From the IMG/VR virus record IMGVR_UViG_3300044739_000089, positions 1 through 40,165 of that record: a DNA stretch of 40,165 bases. The stretch is one strand, 5' to 3'. Below, piece after piece: positions 1 through 7,016 of the stretch. The position numbers and the translations under genes are program-made. Every line of letters starts with the position of its first letter. Position 1 is the first letter of the stretch. Under the pieces are notes generated by a model. That model had not been told where the DNA came from and searched no databases. It saw nothing but the letters and a program-made list of their open reading frames with translations. This DNA is from a virus.

Positions 1-759
1 TTACAGCCGGCCGTCGTTCCAACGAAGTGGTGTTTTCGAGGCTCCGTTGGAACGATCAGATCGACACTCCGGCGCCGGCCGGCAGGTTGCCGCGCGCGTC
101 GCGGACGCCCTGGCCGTAGGCCGCGCAGACGACGGTGCGGCCTGGCGGACGTCGTCGGACATTCGAGCGAAGCGGGCGGCGACGACGGCGGTTTCGCCGT
201 CCAGGATCGCCGCTCGGCAAAGCCCTATGGCATCCTCCCAGCCCAGCGCGTCGGCCGCGGCGACATGAACCTCGCTCGCTCGCCTCAGGCCATGCGGGTC
301 GCCGGCGCCCAGCGCCGCCGTCTCCCCTGCCGGCGATCCGCCTCGGGTCTCGGCGAGACGGCCGAGCATCCGGGCATAGGCTCGGTCCGTGGCCAGGCGC
401 GCCGCCTCGAGCGTGGCTCGGGCGGCCGGATCGAGCGCCGCGACGAACTGCGAATAATCGTTGCCGGAGCGCAGCCGGTCGAGCAGGCGCTTGCGGGCCT
501 GAGCCTTGCCGAGCGTCCTGCGCGCGGCCTCGGCATCGCTCGCCTGCGCCCCGTCGAACTTCGCGGCGAAGGCCGCTTCGAGCGCGACGGCCCCGCGCCC
601 CTGGAGCATGGTCACCACCTGCTCCACCTCGGGCCCGAGCAGCGCCCGCGCCTGCGGCCCCAGCGCCTCGCTCAGGGTGCCGATCGCCGCCGGCGCCAGC
701 GCGCAGCCGGCCAGGGCCAGCGTGGTCGCGATCGCGGCGCCGAATGCATACTTCCTCAT
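1..759 (-). CDS. Lipoprotein, possible outer spanin; 3' end looks frameshifted
   Basis: The N-terminus is a lipoprotein signal: a short basic start, a hydrophobic stretch and a lipobox ending LAGC at Cys19. The rest is helical and Ala/Arg-rich. ATG overlaps the stop of the upstream membrane protein (ATGA), so the two are coupled and may form an inner/outer spanin pair, although 252 residues is long for an outer spanin. The last 50 or so residues read as low-complexity Arg/Ser/Ala. In the -1 neighbouring frame the same DNA reads GRTVVCAAYGQGVRD and ends at a TGA at 56-58, directly before a perfect hairpin (14-55). One lost base near 150-165 would explain this. The true protein then ends at 56, about 234 residues. 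Lipoprotein is well supported; spanin is inferred from topology and position. Confidence 0.7.
   Translation of the reverse strand: MRKYAFGAAIATTLALAGCALAPAAIGTLSEALGPQARALLGPEVEQVVTMLQGRGAVALEAAFAAKFDGAQASDAEAARRTLGKAQARKRLLDRLRSGNDYSQFVAALDPAARATLEAARLATDRAYARMLGRLAETRGGSPAGETAALGAGDPHGLRRASEVHVAAADALGWEDAIGLCRAAILDGETAVVAARFARMSDDVRQAAPSSARPTARASATRAATCRPAPECRSDRSNGASKTPLRWNDGRL
14..55 (-). terminator. Hairpin after the lipoprotein gene
   Basis: Perfect 11-bp inverted repeat, TCGTTCCAACG at 14-24 and its complement at 45-55, with a 20-nt loop. It starts right after the TGA that closes the alternative frame of the lipoprotein gene. No clear T-run follows. It may be a terminator or a bidirectional transcript end where the leftward and rightward operons would meet if the genome is circular. 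Its arm sequence recurs at 24899-24924. Confidence 0.45.
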
Positions 760-1208
760 TTCACCCTCCTCTTCTCGCCGGCGGAACCGTCCGCGCGGTC
801 GATCTCGTGAAGCTCTGCGATCATCTCGGGCGGCAGCGACGGATCGATCCTGAAGGCGCTCCGCAGCATCTCGTCATAGGGGCGCAAGGCGGAGCTGCCC
901 GGATCGAGGGTGCGAACCGCGGCGGCGAGCTGGTGGCAGATGGCGAGCAGCTTGCCCTGCTCCCCCTCGAGCTCGATCAGCCGCCCCTCGATCCGAACCC
1001 GATAGGCGACCTCCTCCGCCTCGATCTTGTTCTCGCGATCGGTCAGCTCCCGATGCCATTGGTCGAGCTTGAGCTGGCGCCCCGTCTGCTGGGCCGAAGT
1101 GAAGCCGAGCAGCCACTTGATCCCGTGCCCGAGCGTCGCCAGCAAGGCGATCGCGCCGGCGAAGATGCCGCCAATCTCTCCGGCCGATATGTTTCCGTTG
1201 CTTACCAT
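756..1208 (-). CDS. Membrane protein with coiled coil, possible inner spanin or holin
   Basis: About 150 residues. One hydrophobic segment lies near residues 8-35 (IGGIFAGAIALLATLGHGIKW), followed by a charged helical region with coiled-coil character, the topology of Rz-type inner spanins. The start is taken as ATG at 1206-1208 because a strong GGGGAGGA ribosome site lies 5-8 nt upstream. A GTG at 1221-1223 would lie on that site. The stop overlaps the lipoprotein start (ATGA). Role in lysis is inferred from topology, neighbour and position at the end of the late operon. A holin is the main alternative. Confidence 0.6.
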   Translation of the reverse strand: MVSNGNISAGEIGGIFAGAIALLATLGHGIKWLLGFTSAQQTGRQLKLDQWHRELTDRENKIEAEEVAYRVRIEGRLIELEGEQGKLLAICHQLAAAVRTLDPGSSALRPYDEMLRSAFRIDPSLPPEMIAELHEIDRADGSAGEKRRVK

Positions 1209-1239
1209 CTCTGTCCTCCCCACGCCGCCCCTGGGGACG

Positions 1240-3390
1240 TCATCCGATCACCCAGTTCGTCCCGTTGCAGATCACCTGAACGTTGGTCCCGCCGCCGCCG
1301 GCCACCGTCGACGCGAAGGTCGTCGCGGTGGCGTCGGTGACATAACCTCGAATGCCCTTGAGTCCGGTCGCTGCAGGCGGAAGCCCAGCAACGGCGCAGT
1401 TGGGAAGCGGCCCTGTTGGAACGCAGGTCACGTTCGTATGAGCGTTGATATGATCGTGGCGCTCGCGCCCGTAGAGAGTGAAGCCGGGCGTTCCCCCGTT
1501 GAGCGACTCGCCGGCCCCGCCGTCGAGCAGGGCGCGCGAATTTTCGGAGACGTTGTCACGCAAGACGAGCGTGCTGCCGGCGGGCGCGGCCGACCCCACC
1601 ATCGAGAGGTTGAACGAGCGATAGCAGGCCCGGAACCGGTTGCCCTCGATCTTCAGATGAAGCGGCAGCGGGGTCGGATCGGCATACCAGCTGCCGTTGT
1701 TCAAAATCCCTTCGCCGAGGCCGATGAACTCGTTGCCGACCAGCTCGATCAGGCCTTCCATGTGGCCGCCATAGGCAAACTGAAGCCCTAGCTCGCTCGC
1801 CCCCGTCAGGGTTTCGGCCCGGAAGGTGTTCCAGCGGATGAAGACGTCGGAAAGCTTGGCGGAGGTGCCGACCTGGAACGTCGCGGGCAGGCCCGCCCAG
1901 GAGACGATGTTGTGCTCGATGAACAGCCTTTCGAGCGAACGATAGGTGCCCGTTCCGGGGTTGCCGTTGCCAAGGCTGAACGGCACGTCCGTTCCGCCGC
2001 TGGCAGTCGGGAGCCGCCAGATATTGCGGCGAAGGTAGACGTCCGACACGGTACATTCGGCGACCTCCGCGTTGAAGCCGCCGATCGCCACCTGGGTCGT
2101 GCCCTCGAAAACATTGTCCTCGATATAGATATGGCTGTTGTTGAGCCCCCCATCCTCAATATCGATCGCCCCCCAAGGGCGGGTCAAGGCAACGCCGCGG
2201 TCTTCGTTGAGGACGAGGTTCTCGCGGAAATAAATATGGTCCGCTGCCTGGTTCCCGGCATTCTGCTCGATCACAAAGGCCCATCGGCCACAGCGCTCGA
2301 ACACATTTTTGATGACATGAACGTGCTTGATACCGTTCGAGCACCAGATGCCGTCGCCCCTCTGGTCCGGAGTCCCGCCGCCAGTTCCGGAAAGGACTCC
2401 GTGGTCCACGAACCTGCAGTCGGCGATCAGGACATGCTCTGTCGCGTGAGGCCCCGGAGTCCAAAAGACTATGCCGGCATTGAAGCCATAGCCCTGCACA
2501 TGACCCGCCGTGTGGCTCTGGTTTGCACGGTTGCCGTCGAACCTGAGACCGCGAATGTTTACGTTCGTGCAGTCGACGATGTTGATCTGCCCCCAATTGT
2601 AGCCGAGGGAGGCGGTAGGGCAGCCGCTGTTCTTGGTCTTGAGCGTGGCCCCGTCGCCCTCGATCAGCAGCCCGTTGACACCCTGGAAGCGCATCGTCAG
2701 CTGCGCGGCGTGGCCGAGCAGATAGATCTTGCCCGGGTTGAAGAAGACCCGGCCGCCGCCGGCGGCGTTGACCGCGGCGGCGAGCTCGAGCAGGGCCGCC
2801 GTGTCGTCCGTCGCGTTGTCGCCGACCGCTCCGAACTGCTCGGGCGTGTAGAAATGCAGCCCGTCGAGGTCGATCTCCCCCGGCGGGCCCGGCGGAAAGT
2901 CGCCCATGGAGCGCATCGCATAGCCGCCAAGAGCGTCGAAGGTCAGCACCTTCCCCGCCCGCACCGCCTTGCTGAGCTCGCCGATGCTGTCGCCGCCGGG
3001 GACCCGGAGCGAACGGCTCTCGAGGTCGAGCGCCGCCGCGCCGATCTCCTGGGCGATCATCGTCACCCGGTCGAGCGCCCGCTCGTGGCTCTCCGCCGGG
3101 AAGCGGTCGCCCGGCGTATAGTCGGTCGGCTGGGTGCGCGCGGTCGAGCGCCGGATCCGAAGCCGCCAGCCGGCCGCCTTGGCCACCGCCATGGTCACCG
3201 AGCCGGTGGCGCCGTCGCCGCCGGCGACGCTGTAATCGGCGCCGAGCGTGGCGAGCGTCATCGCGCCGGCCGAGTCGAACCGCTCGACGACCAGGTCGGT
3301 CGCCGCCAGGAACTGGAAGGGCACCGCCTGGACGACGGTGGTCCCATTCTCGAGATAGGTGATCGTCGGCGCTGTGCTGGCGACGGTCAT
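1240..3390 (-). CDS. Tailspike / tail fibre with right-handed beta-helix
   Basis: 716 residues. The first 110 or so resemble the T7 tail-fibre N-terminal adaptor (YLENGTTVVQ, then DYSV, then TDYTPGDRFPAESHERALDR), which anchors fibres to the podovirus tail. Near residue 175 begins a pectate-lyase-like signature, FGAVGDNATDDTAAL, then a long run of short strands rich in Asn and Gly (IEDNVFEG, LRRNIWR, IRWNTFR) typical of right-handed beta-helices. This suggests a receptor-binding spike, perhaps cutting surface polysaccharide; no catalytic residues can be assigned by eye. The start is ATG at 3388-3390, with GGGGG 6 nt upstream, rather than GTG 12 nt earlier. The beta-helix section is less GC-rich than its neighbours, as expected for an exchangeable receptor module. 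It is preceded by a structured leader shared with the capsid gene. Confidence 0.85.
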   Translation of the reverse strand: MTVASTAPTITYLENGTTVVQAVPFQFLAATDLVVERFDSAGAMTLATLGADYSVAGGDGATGSVTMAVAKAAGWRLRIRRSTARTQPTDYTPGDRFPAESHERALDRVTMIAQEIGAAALDLESRSLRVPGGDSIGELSKAVRAGKVLTFDALGGYAMRSMGDFPPGPPGEIDLDGLHFYTPEQFGAVGDNATDDTAALLELAAAVNAAGGGRVFFNPGKIYLLGHAAQLTMRFQGVNGLLIEGDGATLKTKNSGCPTASLGYNWGQINIVDCTNVNIRGLRFDGNRANQSHTAGHVQGYGFNAGIVFWTPGPHATEHVLIADCRFVDHGVLSGTGGGTPDQRGDGIWCSNGIKHVHVIKNVFERCGRWAFVIEQNAGNQAADHIYFRENLVLNEDRGVALTRPWGAIDIEDGGLNNSHIYIEDNVFEGTTQVAIGGFNAEVAECTVSDVYLRRNIWRLPTASGGTDVPFSLGNGNPGTGTYRSLERLFIEHNIVSWAGLPATFQVGTSAKLSDVFIRWNTFRAETLTGASELGLQFAYGGHMEGLIELVGNEFIGLGEGILNNGSWYADPTPLPLHLKIEGNRFRACYRSFNLSMVGSAAPAGSTLVLRDNVSENSRALLDGGAGESLNGGTPGFTLYGRERHDHINAHTNVTCVPTGPLPNCAVAGLPPAATGLKGIRGYVTDATATTFASTVAGGGGTNVQVICNGTNWVIG

Positions 3391-3414
3391 GAAGACCCCC
3401 ACAAAATGCGGATG

Positions 3415-3552
3415 CGTTTTGCGGAGGGCTAGGGGAAGAAAGCTTCCGGCCGTCCTATCGTTTAGCGCCCGCGTTCGGCGGAGGTTTCCCCCTCAGGGAC
3501 CGGGGCGGCTATGCGCTAGGCCGGCTCTCCAGGGCAGCTAGGGCGGGCTGCC
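3415..3552 (-). promoter_or_regulatory. Structured 5' leader of the tailspike gene (copy 2)
   Basis: On the minus strand, 3475-3530 is identical over 56 nt to 17174-17229 upstream of the capsid gene. Downstream parts (about 3415-3474) are similar but varied. Possible helices: a long-range pairing of CCGGCC (3519-3524) with GGCCGG (3446-3451); UAGCGC with GCGCUA; a hairpin GGAAG-CUUU-CUUCC at 3434-3447, where the capsid copy has GGAGC-AGCA-GCUCC, so two pairs changed on both sides. A further 6-bp hairpin, GGCAGC/GCUGCC, lies at 3533-3552. This is probably a cis-acting RNA in the leader; function unknown. Confidence 0.7.
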
Positions 3553-3559
3553 GGACAAT

Positions 3560-3588
3560 GTTATGAGTCAACGCGACTCGATTGTCTA
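3560..3588 (-). promoter_or_regulatory. Candidate sigma70-type promoter for the tailspike
   Basis: On the minus strand, TAGACA (3583-3588) and CATAAC (3560-3565) are separated by exactly 17 nt. They match the -35 and -10 consensus at 5 and 4 of 6 positions. Transcription would start near 3553, at the 5' edge of the structured leader. The promoter overlaps the proposed start of the opposing gene at 3582. It is a pattern match only. Confidence 0.4.
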
Positions 3589-4487
3589 GGGGGGCACGTC
3601 CGATCATCTTCGATAACCTTCCGTACACTGTCCGGCATGGGGAAGAGGTCAACGGCGGCTTGATCGAACTGGATGGAAACTGGTTCACCGACTGCCGCTT
3701 TGAAAGCTGCCAGCTCGTATTCCGGGGAGAACGGCCCTTCGGCTTTACGAAGACGCAATTCCCCAATTGTCGCTTTGTCATCGAGGACCGGGCCGAGATG
3801 GTCTTGTCGCAGATCGGCCAGCTGGTCACGGTCGCACCGGAATTCACTGAGATCGTTCCGGCGCCCAACCTCCGGTTCGGGATTTACCGAACCCGTGCTA
3901 CCTACGCTCCGGCGACTCGACTGTCAAAGGGGGCGTTCGTGGGGCCAGATGGCGGCTTGGTAGTGGTGGGCCTGCTCATCGTTTTCGGAGCGCTGATCAG
4001 CTTTTTGACGCGCGAGAAGCCGCGGCCTGCCAAGTTTACGGACGATCAGGTCCGGTCTCAGGTGCTTGTCTACAAGACGCCAGAGGCCCTCTTCGCCTAT
4101 TGGTGCAAGTACGGCAACACGGAGATCATCCTTGATCGGCCACTTCTCGCACAGCTGATTGACCCGGGCGATGTCGCCGGCCCGGGGTTGCCCGCGATCG
4201 GCTTCCGCGCCGACGGCATCCAAACGGTCATGTTGAAGGTCGCCGCCAGCGACGGCGGGTTCATCGTCATCGCATCTACTGCCTCAAGGAGAGGTCCGCG
4301 ACTTCGAGTCGGCGACTTGGTGCTGTGGGCGCCGGGGGCATATGTTGACGGATTAGGAAACGAACTCGGCGACCCGCGGGCTGGTTACGTAGGCCTGATC
4401 GTGGCAACGGTTGCCCCGGCCTGGAGCATCAAGGACGGGTTTAAGATTATCGAGCGCTTTCTTCCCGATCCCGAAGCGGTTCGTTGA
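3582..4487 (+). CDS. Unknown protein with one membrane segment; opposite-strand moron
   Basis: About 301 residues, not assigned to a known function. Residues 30-70 have pentapeptide-like turns (CRFESCQLVFRG, then CRFVIED). A single hydrophobic segment (GLLIVFGALISFL) lies near residue 150. The C-terminal half looks like a small beta-rich soluble domain (RLRVGDLVLWAPG). It is the only plus-strand gene within the leftward late region and is less GC-rich: 31 of 60 bases at 3661-3720 against 45 of 60 at 5041-5100 in the next gene. This suggests a moron acquired by transfer. The start is uncertain; TTG at 3582 gives the longest credible N-terminus, but no good ribosome site precedes it. Its 3' end overlaps a 42-codon minus-strand gene. 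A membrane-linked lysogenic or exclusion role is speculation. Confidence 0.65.
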   Translation: MSRGARPIIFDNLPYTVRHGEEVNGGLIELDGNWFTDCRFESCQLVFRGERPFGFTKTQFPNCRFVIEDRAEMVLSQIGQLVTVAPEFTEIVPAPNLRFGIYRTRATYAPATRLSKGAFVGPDGGLVVVGLLIVFGALISFLTREKPRPAKFTDDQVRSQVLVYKTPEALFAYWCKYGNTEIILDRPLLAQLIDPGDVAGPGLPAIGFRADGIQTVMLKVAASDGGFIVIASTASRRGPRLRVGDLVLWAPGAYVDGLGNELGDPRAGYVGLIVATVAPAWSIKDGFKIIERFLPDPEAVR

Positions 4488-4575
4488 AGACCAGGACGGT
4501 CGGCACCTTGCTCTCCGAATACGGGGCAAGATAGGTCGCGCGCTGAAGCATGGGGAGGCCCTTACTGTCTCTCAT
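4447..4575 (-). CDS. Small protein, 42 residues, coupled to the ejection protein gene
   Basis: The ATG at 4573-4575 overlaps the stop of the large internal virion protein (ATGA), and the frame stays open to a TAA at 4447. The translation (MRDSKGLPMLQRATYLAPYS, then SKVPTVLVFNEPL) has a balanced, gene-like composition. The last 41 nt are antisense to the end of the plus-strand gene 3582-4487. Not recognised. It may be a small virion or tail-associated protein of the late operon. The coupling is the main support. Confidence 0.5.
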   Translation of the reverse strand: MRDSKGLPMLQRATYLAPYSESKVPTVLVFNEPLRDREESAR

Positions 4576-7016
4576 TCCGGAACCTCCCCCTCCCAGGCAT
4601 TGGCCGCGTTCGGTAGCCGTTCCGGTGCATGGAAGTCGGAGATCCGGCCTTCGCCCGGCCGCCACCAGAAGTCCTGCCCTTTGTCGGCCGCGGCGCGCTC
4701 GACGCGCGACCAGCTGTCGTAATAATTCTCGTCGGTCCATGCGCGCAGCTCGTCGATCAGCAGCCGCTCATAGGCCAGCCGCCCGTACCACATGGTTCCG
4801 CCCGGCGTGTAGCGGCGCGCCGCGTCGGCCGCGCTCATATTGCCCGTCGCGAGCCGAATGGTGTCTCCGATCGTGCCGACGCCCGGCCCCGCCACCGCCT
4901 CGGCCAGGCTGCCCGTCCGCTCGCTGGCGCCGGCCGAGGCGAAGTCGCCGAAGATGCCGAACCCGCCGCCCTGGAACATCGCCCGCGACCAGAAGCCGCC
5001 GTGGAGCCTGCCGTCCTTCAATGAGGGCAGGTCGTTCATCGGCAGCGGGTCGCGCCCCTTGGCGATTTCCTTGAGCTGCACCGCCAGCGCCCCGAGCGCC
5101 GTCAGGATGATCGTTCCGCCGGCGGCGTAGATTGCACCGTTGACCGGCCGCAAGCTCAGCGCGCGCCCGCCGTGACTGAGGATGACGGAGGTTCCGAAGC
5201 TCTTGAACAGCATCATGTTGCGGCTGATCTCGCCGGCGAGGCTACCGGGCCGCCCAAACGTCGTATAGGCCCGGCCCCGCACGGACGCGACCGGGACCGC
5301 ATAGTCCGTCTCCGTCAGCATCATCGCATGGACCTTGTCCGCCAGCTTGCGGTCGGCGATGTCGATCGGCCGCAGGAACGTCGCACCGCGCTTCTTCTCC
5401 AGCGGCGTCGCCCGTATCTTCTCCCAGTCGGCGCCGTCGATGCCGTAGCGCTCCATCGCTTCGCGGACCGGCCTCGGCACCTTCGCGAACGCCACGCCCG
5501 CGTGCTTGGCGAGAAGGCCCTGAAAATCGCGATCGAAGGCGTGCCTTCCGGCCGCGGTCCACGGGCTCAACCCGGAGACCCGCAACACGCCTTCGGCGAG
5601 GCGCCGCGCCCATTCGTGTCCGCCGCTCTCCCCCAGCCAGCGCTGCTGCGCCGAGCCGATTTGTGCCGACTCTTCCGCGACCACGCCAGATCTGAGGGCG
5701 TCCATCCGATCCGCTGCGTCAAGCGGGTTGAGCATCTTCAGATACCCGGTCATGGCGCCGGTGATCGGCAGTCCGTTGAACGCTCGCGTGATCGCCTGAA
5801 AGCCGACGTCCGTTATGGCCGAGATCATCGCTCCGCCCAGCATCTGCGCGGAATTGATTGACCGGAGCGTTCCGAACCGCCGGGCCCACTTCGCGTTGGC
5901 CGGGCTGTTCAGCGCGCCCGAGGTGATGTCGTACATCTGCTGGACCATCAGGGCCCCGCTGCGCGCGCGGTCGATCGCCGTGCCTTTGCGGTCGACGCCG
6001 ACATGAGCGCCCTTCATCAGCCCGTCCTTCAGCCACTCCACCTGCGCGGCCGGGTTCGGTCCGAGTATCTCCATATGCGCGATGTCGCGCGCCATCCCCT
6101 CTACATAGCCGATCATCGCGTCGAACACGTTGCCGTCGCCGAACGCCGCGTCATATTCGAACCAGGCGGCCGCGTCCCTGAAATGGAGGAAGCGATGCTC
6201 CGCCCGCTGGTTCGCCAGCTTCTTGCCGCTGTCGACGCCCCCGAGGGTGCGCCCGGCCCATCCTTCGGTGCTCACCGTCTCGTAGACGTCGTGCAGGACA
6301 GATCGCAGCGTCTCGTCGTCGAACGGCTGCCCGGTGACATCGTCGACCATTCGCTCGCGGTCGAGCAGCGGCGCGATGAAGTCCGCCCATTGCTCAAAAT
6401 CGACGGAGCGCACCTTTAGGCTGTTGTGGCTTTGCGGCGCCCAATTCTCCAGCTTGCCGATGGCACCGCCGGCGGCATTGAAGCGCAGCCTCAGATCCTC
6501 CGCGACGATGCGGAACGCCTCCGCCATCTCGCGGGCGGACAGGTTTCCGGTATTCTCGCCGCGCAGCTCGCGCACGATGTCCACCAGGCCGGATTTGTCG
6601 CGCACCTCGCCCAGAAGGTTGCGCCGGTGCCTCTCCAGGAAGTCGGCCATCCTGGCATGGGCTCGGCCGACGATCGTCTTCCGCAGCGCCTCCACGTTCA
6701 TGTAGGGCGCCTTGCCGTCATGATCGAACAGCGCCTGCGCCGCCGCCGCCGAGTTGTCGCCCTTGTAGCTGGCGAGGTCGCCGATCAGGCGCTTCTGCAC
6801 CGCGTGCTGCAGCAGCCTCTGGCGCTGCGCCTGGTCCGCGGCGCGCTCGATCGCGTCGACCGTCTCCTCGCTCGCCAGCGCCGCCGCGGTCGGCTCCCCG
6901 AAGCTGCGCTGGTGATGGCGCACCCGGCGGCCGTATATCTCCCGAGCCCGCTCCGCCTGCTCCGGCGTGATCCGGCCCTCCTCCAGAAGCTCCGGGATAC
7001 AGCGTTCCAGGCTCAC
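4572..7016 (-). CDS. Large internal virion (ejection) protein
   Basis: About 814 residues. Position in the operon, size and mostly helical, charged composition fit the large T7 gp16-type or BPP-1-like internal proteins that are ejected with the DNA and help span the cell envelope. Residues 660-700 hold a hydrophobic stretch (GAIYAAGGTIILTALGALAV) that may be a membrane segment. The start is taken as GTG at 7014-7016: it overlaps the stop of the preceding gene (GTGA) and has GAGGGGG 5 nt upstream, while the GTG two codons earlier would lie on that site. No enzymatic motif is seen here; the transglycosylase-like motif is in the preceding gene. Confidence 0.75.
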   Translation of the reverse strand: MSLERCIPELLEEGRITPEQAERAREIYGRRVRHHQRSFGEPTAAALASEETVDAIERAADQAQRQRLLQHAVQKRLIGDLASYKGDNSAAAAQALFDHDGKAPYMNVEALRKTIVGRAHARMADFLERHRRNLLGEVRDKSGLVDIVRELRGENTGNLSAREMAEAFRIVAEDLRLRFNAAGGAIGKLENWAPQSHNSLKVRSVDFEQWADFIAPLLDRERMVDDVTGQPFDDETLRSVLHDVYETVSTEGWAGRTLGGVDSGKKLANQRAEHRFLHFRDAAAWFEYDAAFGDGNVFDAMIGYVEGMARDIAHMEILGPNPAAQVEWLKDGLMKGAHVGVDRKGTAIDRARSGALMVQQMYDITSGALNSPANAKWARRFGTLRSINSAQMLGGAMISAITDVGFQAITRAFNGLPITGAMTGYLKMLNPLDAADRMDALRSGVVAEESAQIGSAQQRWLGESGGHEWARRLAEGVLRVSGLSPWTAAGRHAFDRDFQGLLAKHAGVAFAKVPRPVREAMERYGIDGADWEKIRATPLEKKRGATFLRPIDIADRKLADKVHAMMLTETDYAVPVASVRGRAYTTFGRPGSLAGEISRNMMLFKSFGTSVILSHGGRALSLRPVNGAIYAAGGTIILTALGALAVQLKEIAKGRDPLPMNDLPSLKDGRLHGGFWSRAMFQGGGFGIFGDFASAGASERTGSLAEAVAGPGVGTIGDTIRLATGNMSAADAARRYTPGGTMWYGRLAYERLLIDELRAWTDENYYDSWSRVERAAADKGQDFWWRPGEGRISDFHAPERLPNAANAWEGEVPE

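Noticed and set aside
3563-3589. Eight-codon leader-like ORF before the moron (MSQRDSIV)
   Set aside because: Too short, with no ribosome site, and it overlaps the proposed start and the opposing promoter; no attenuator pattern is seen.
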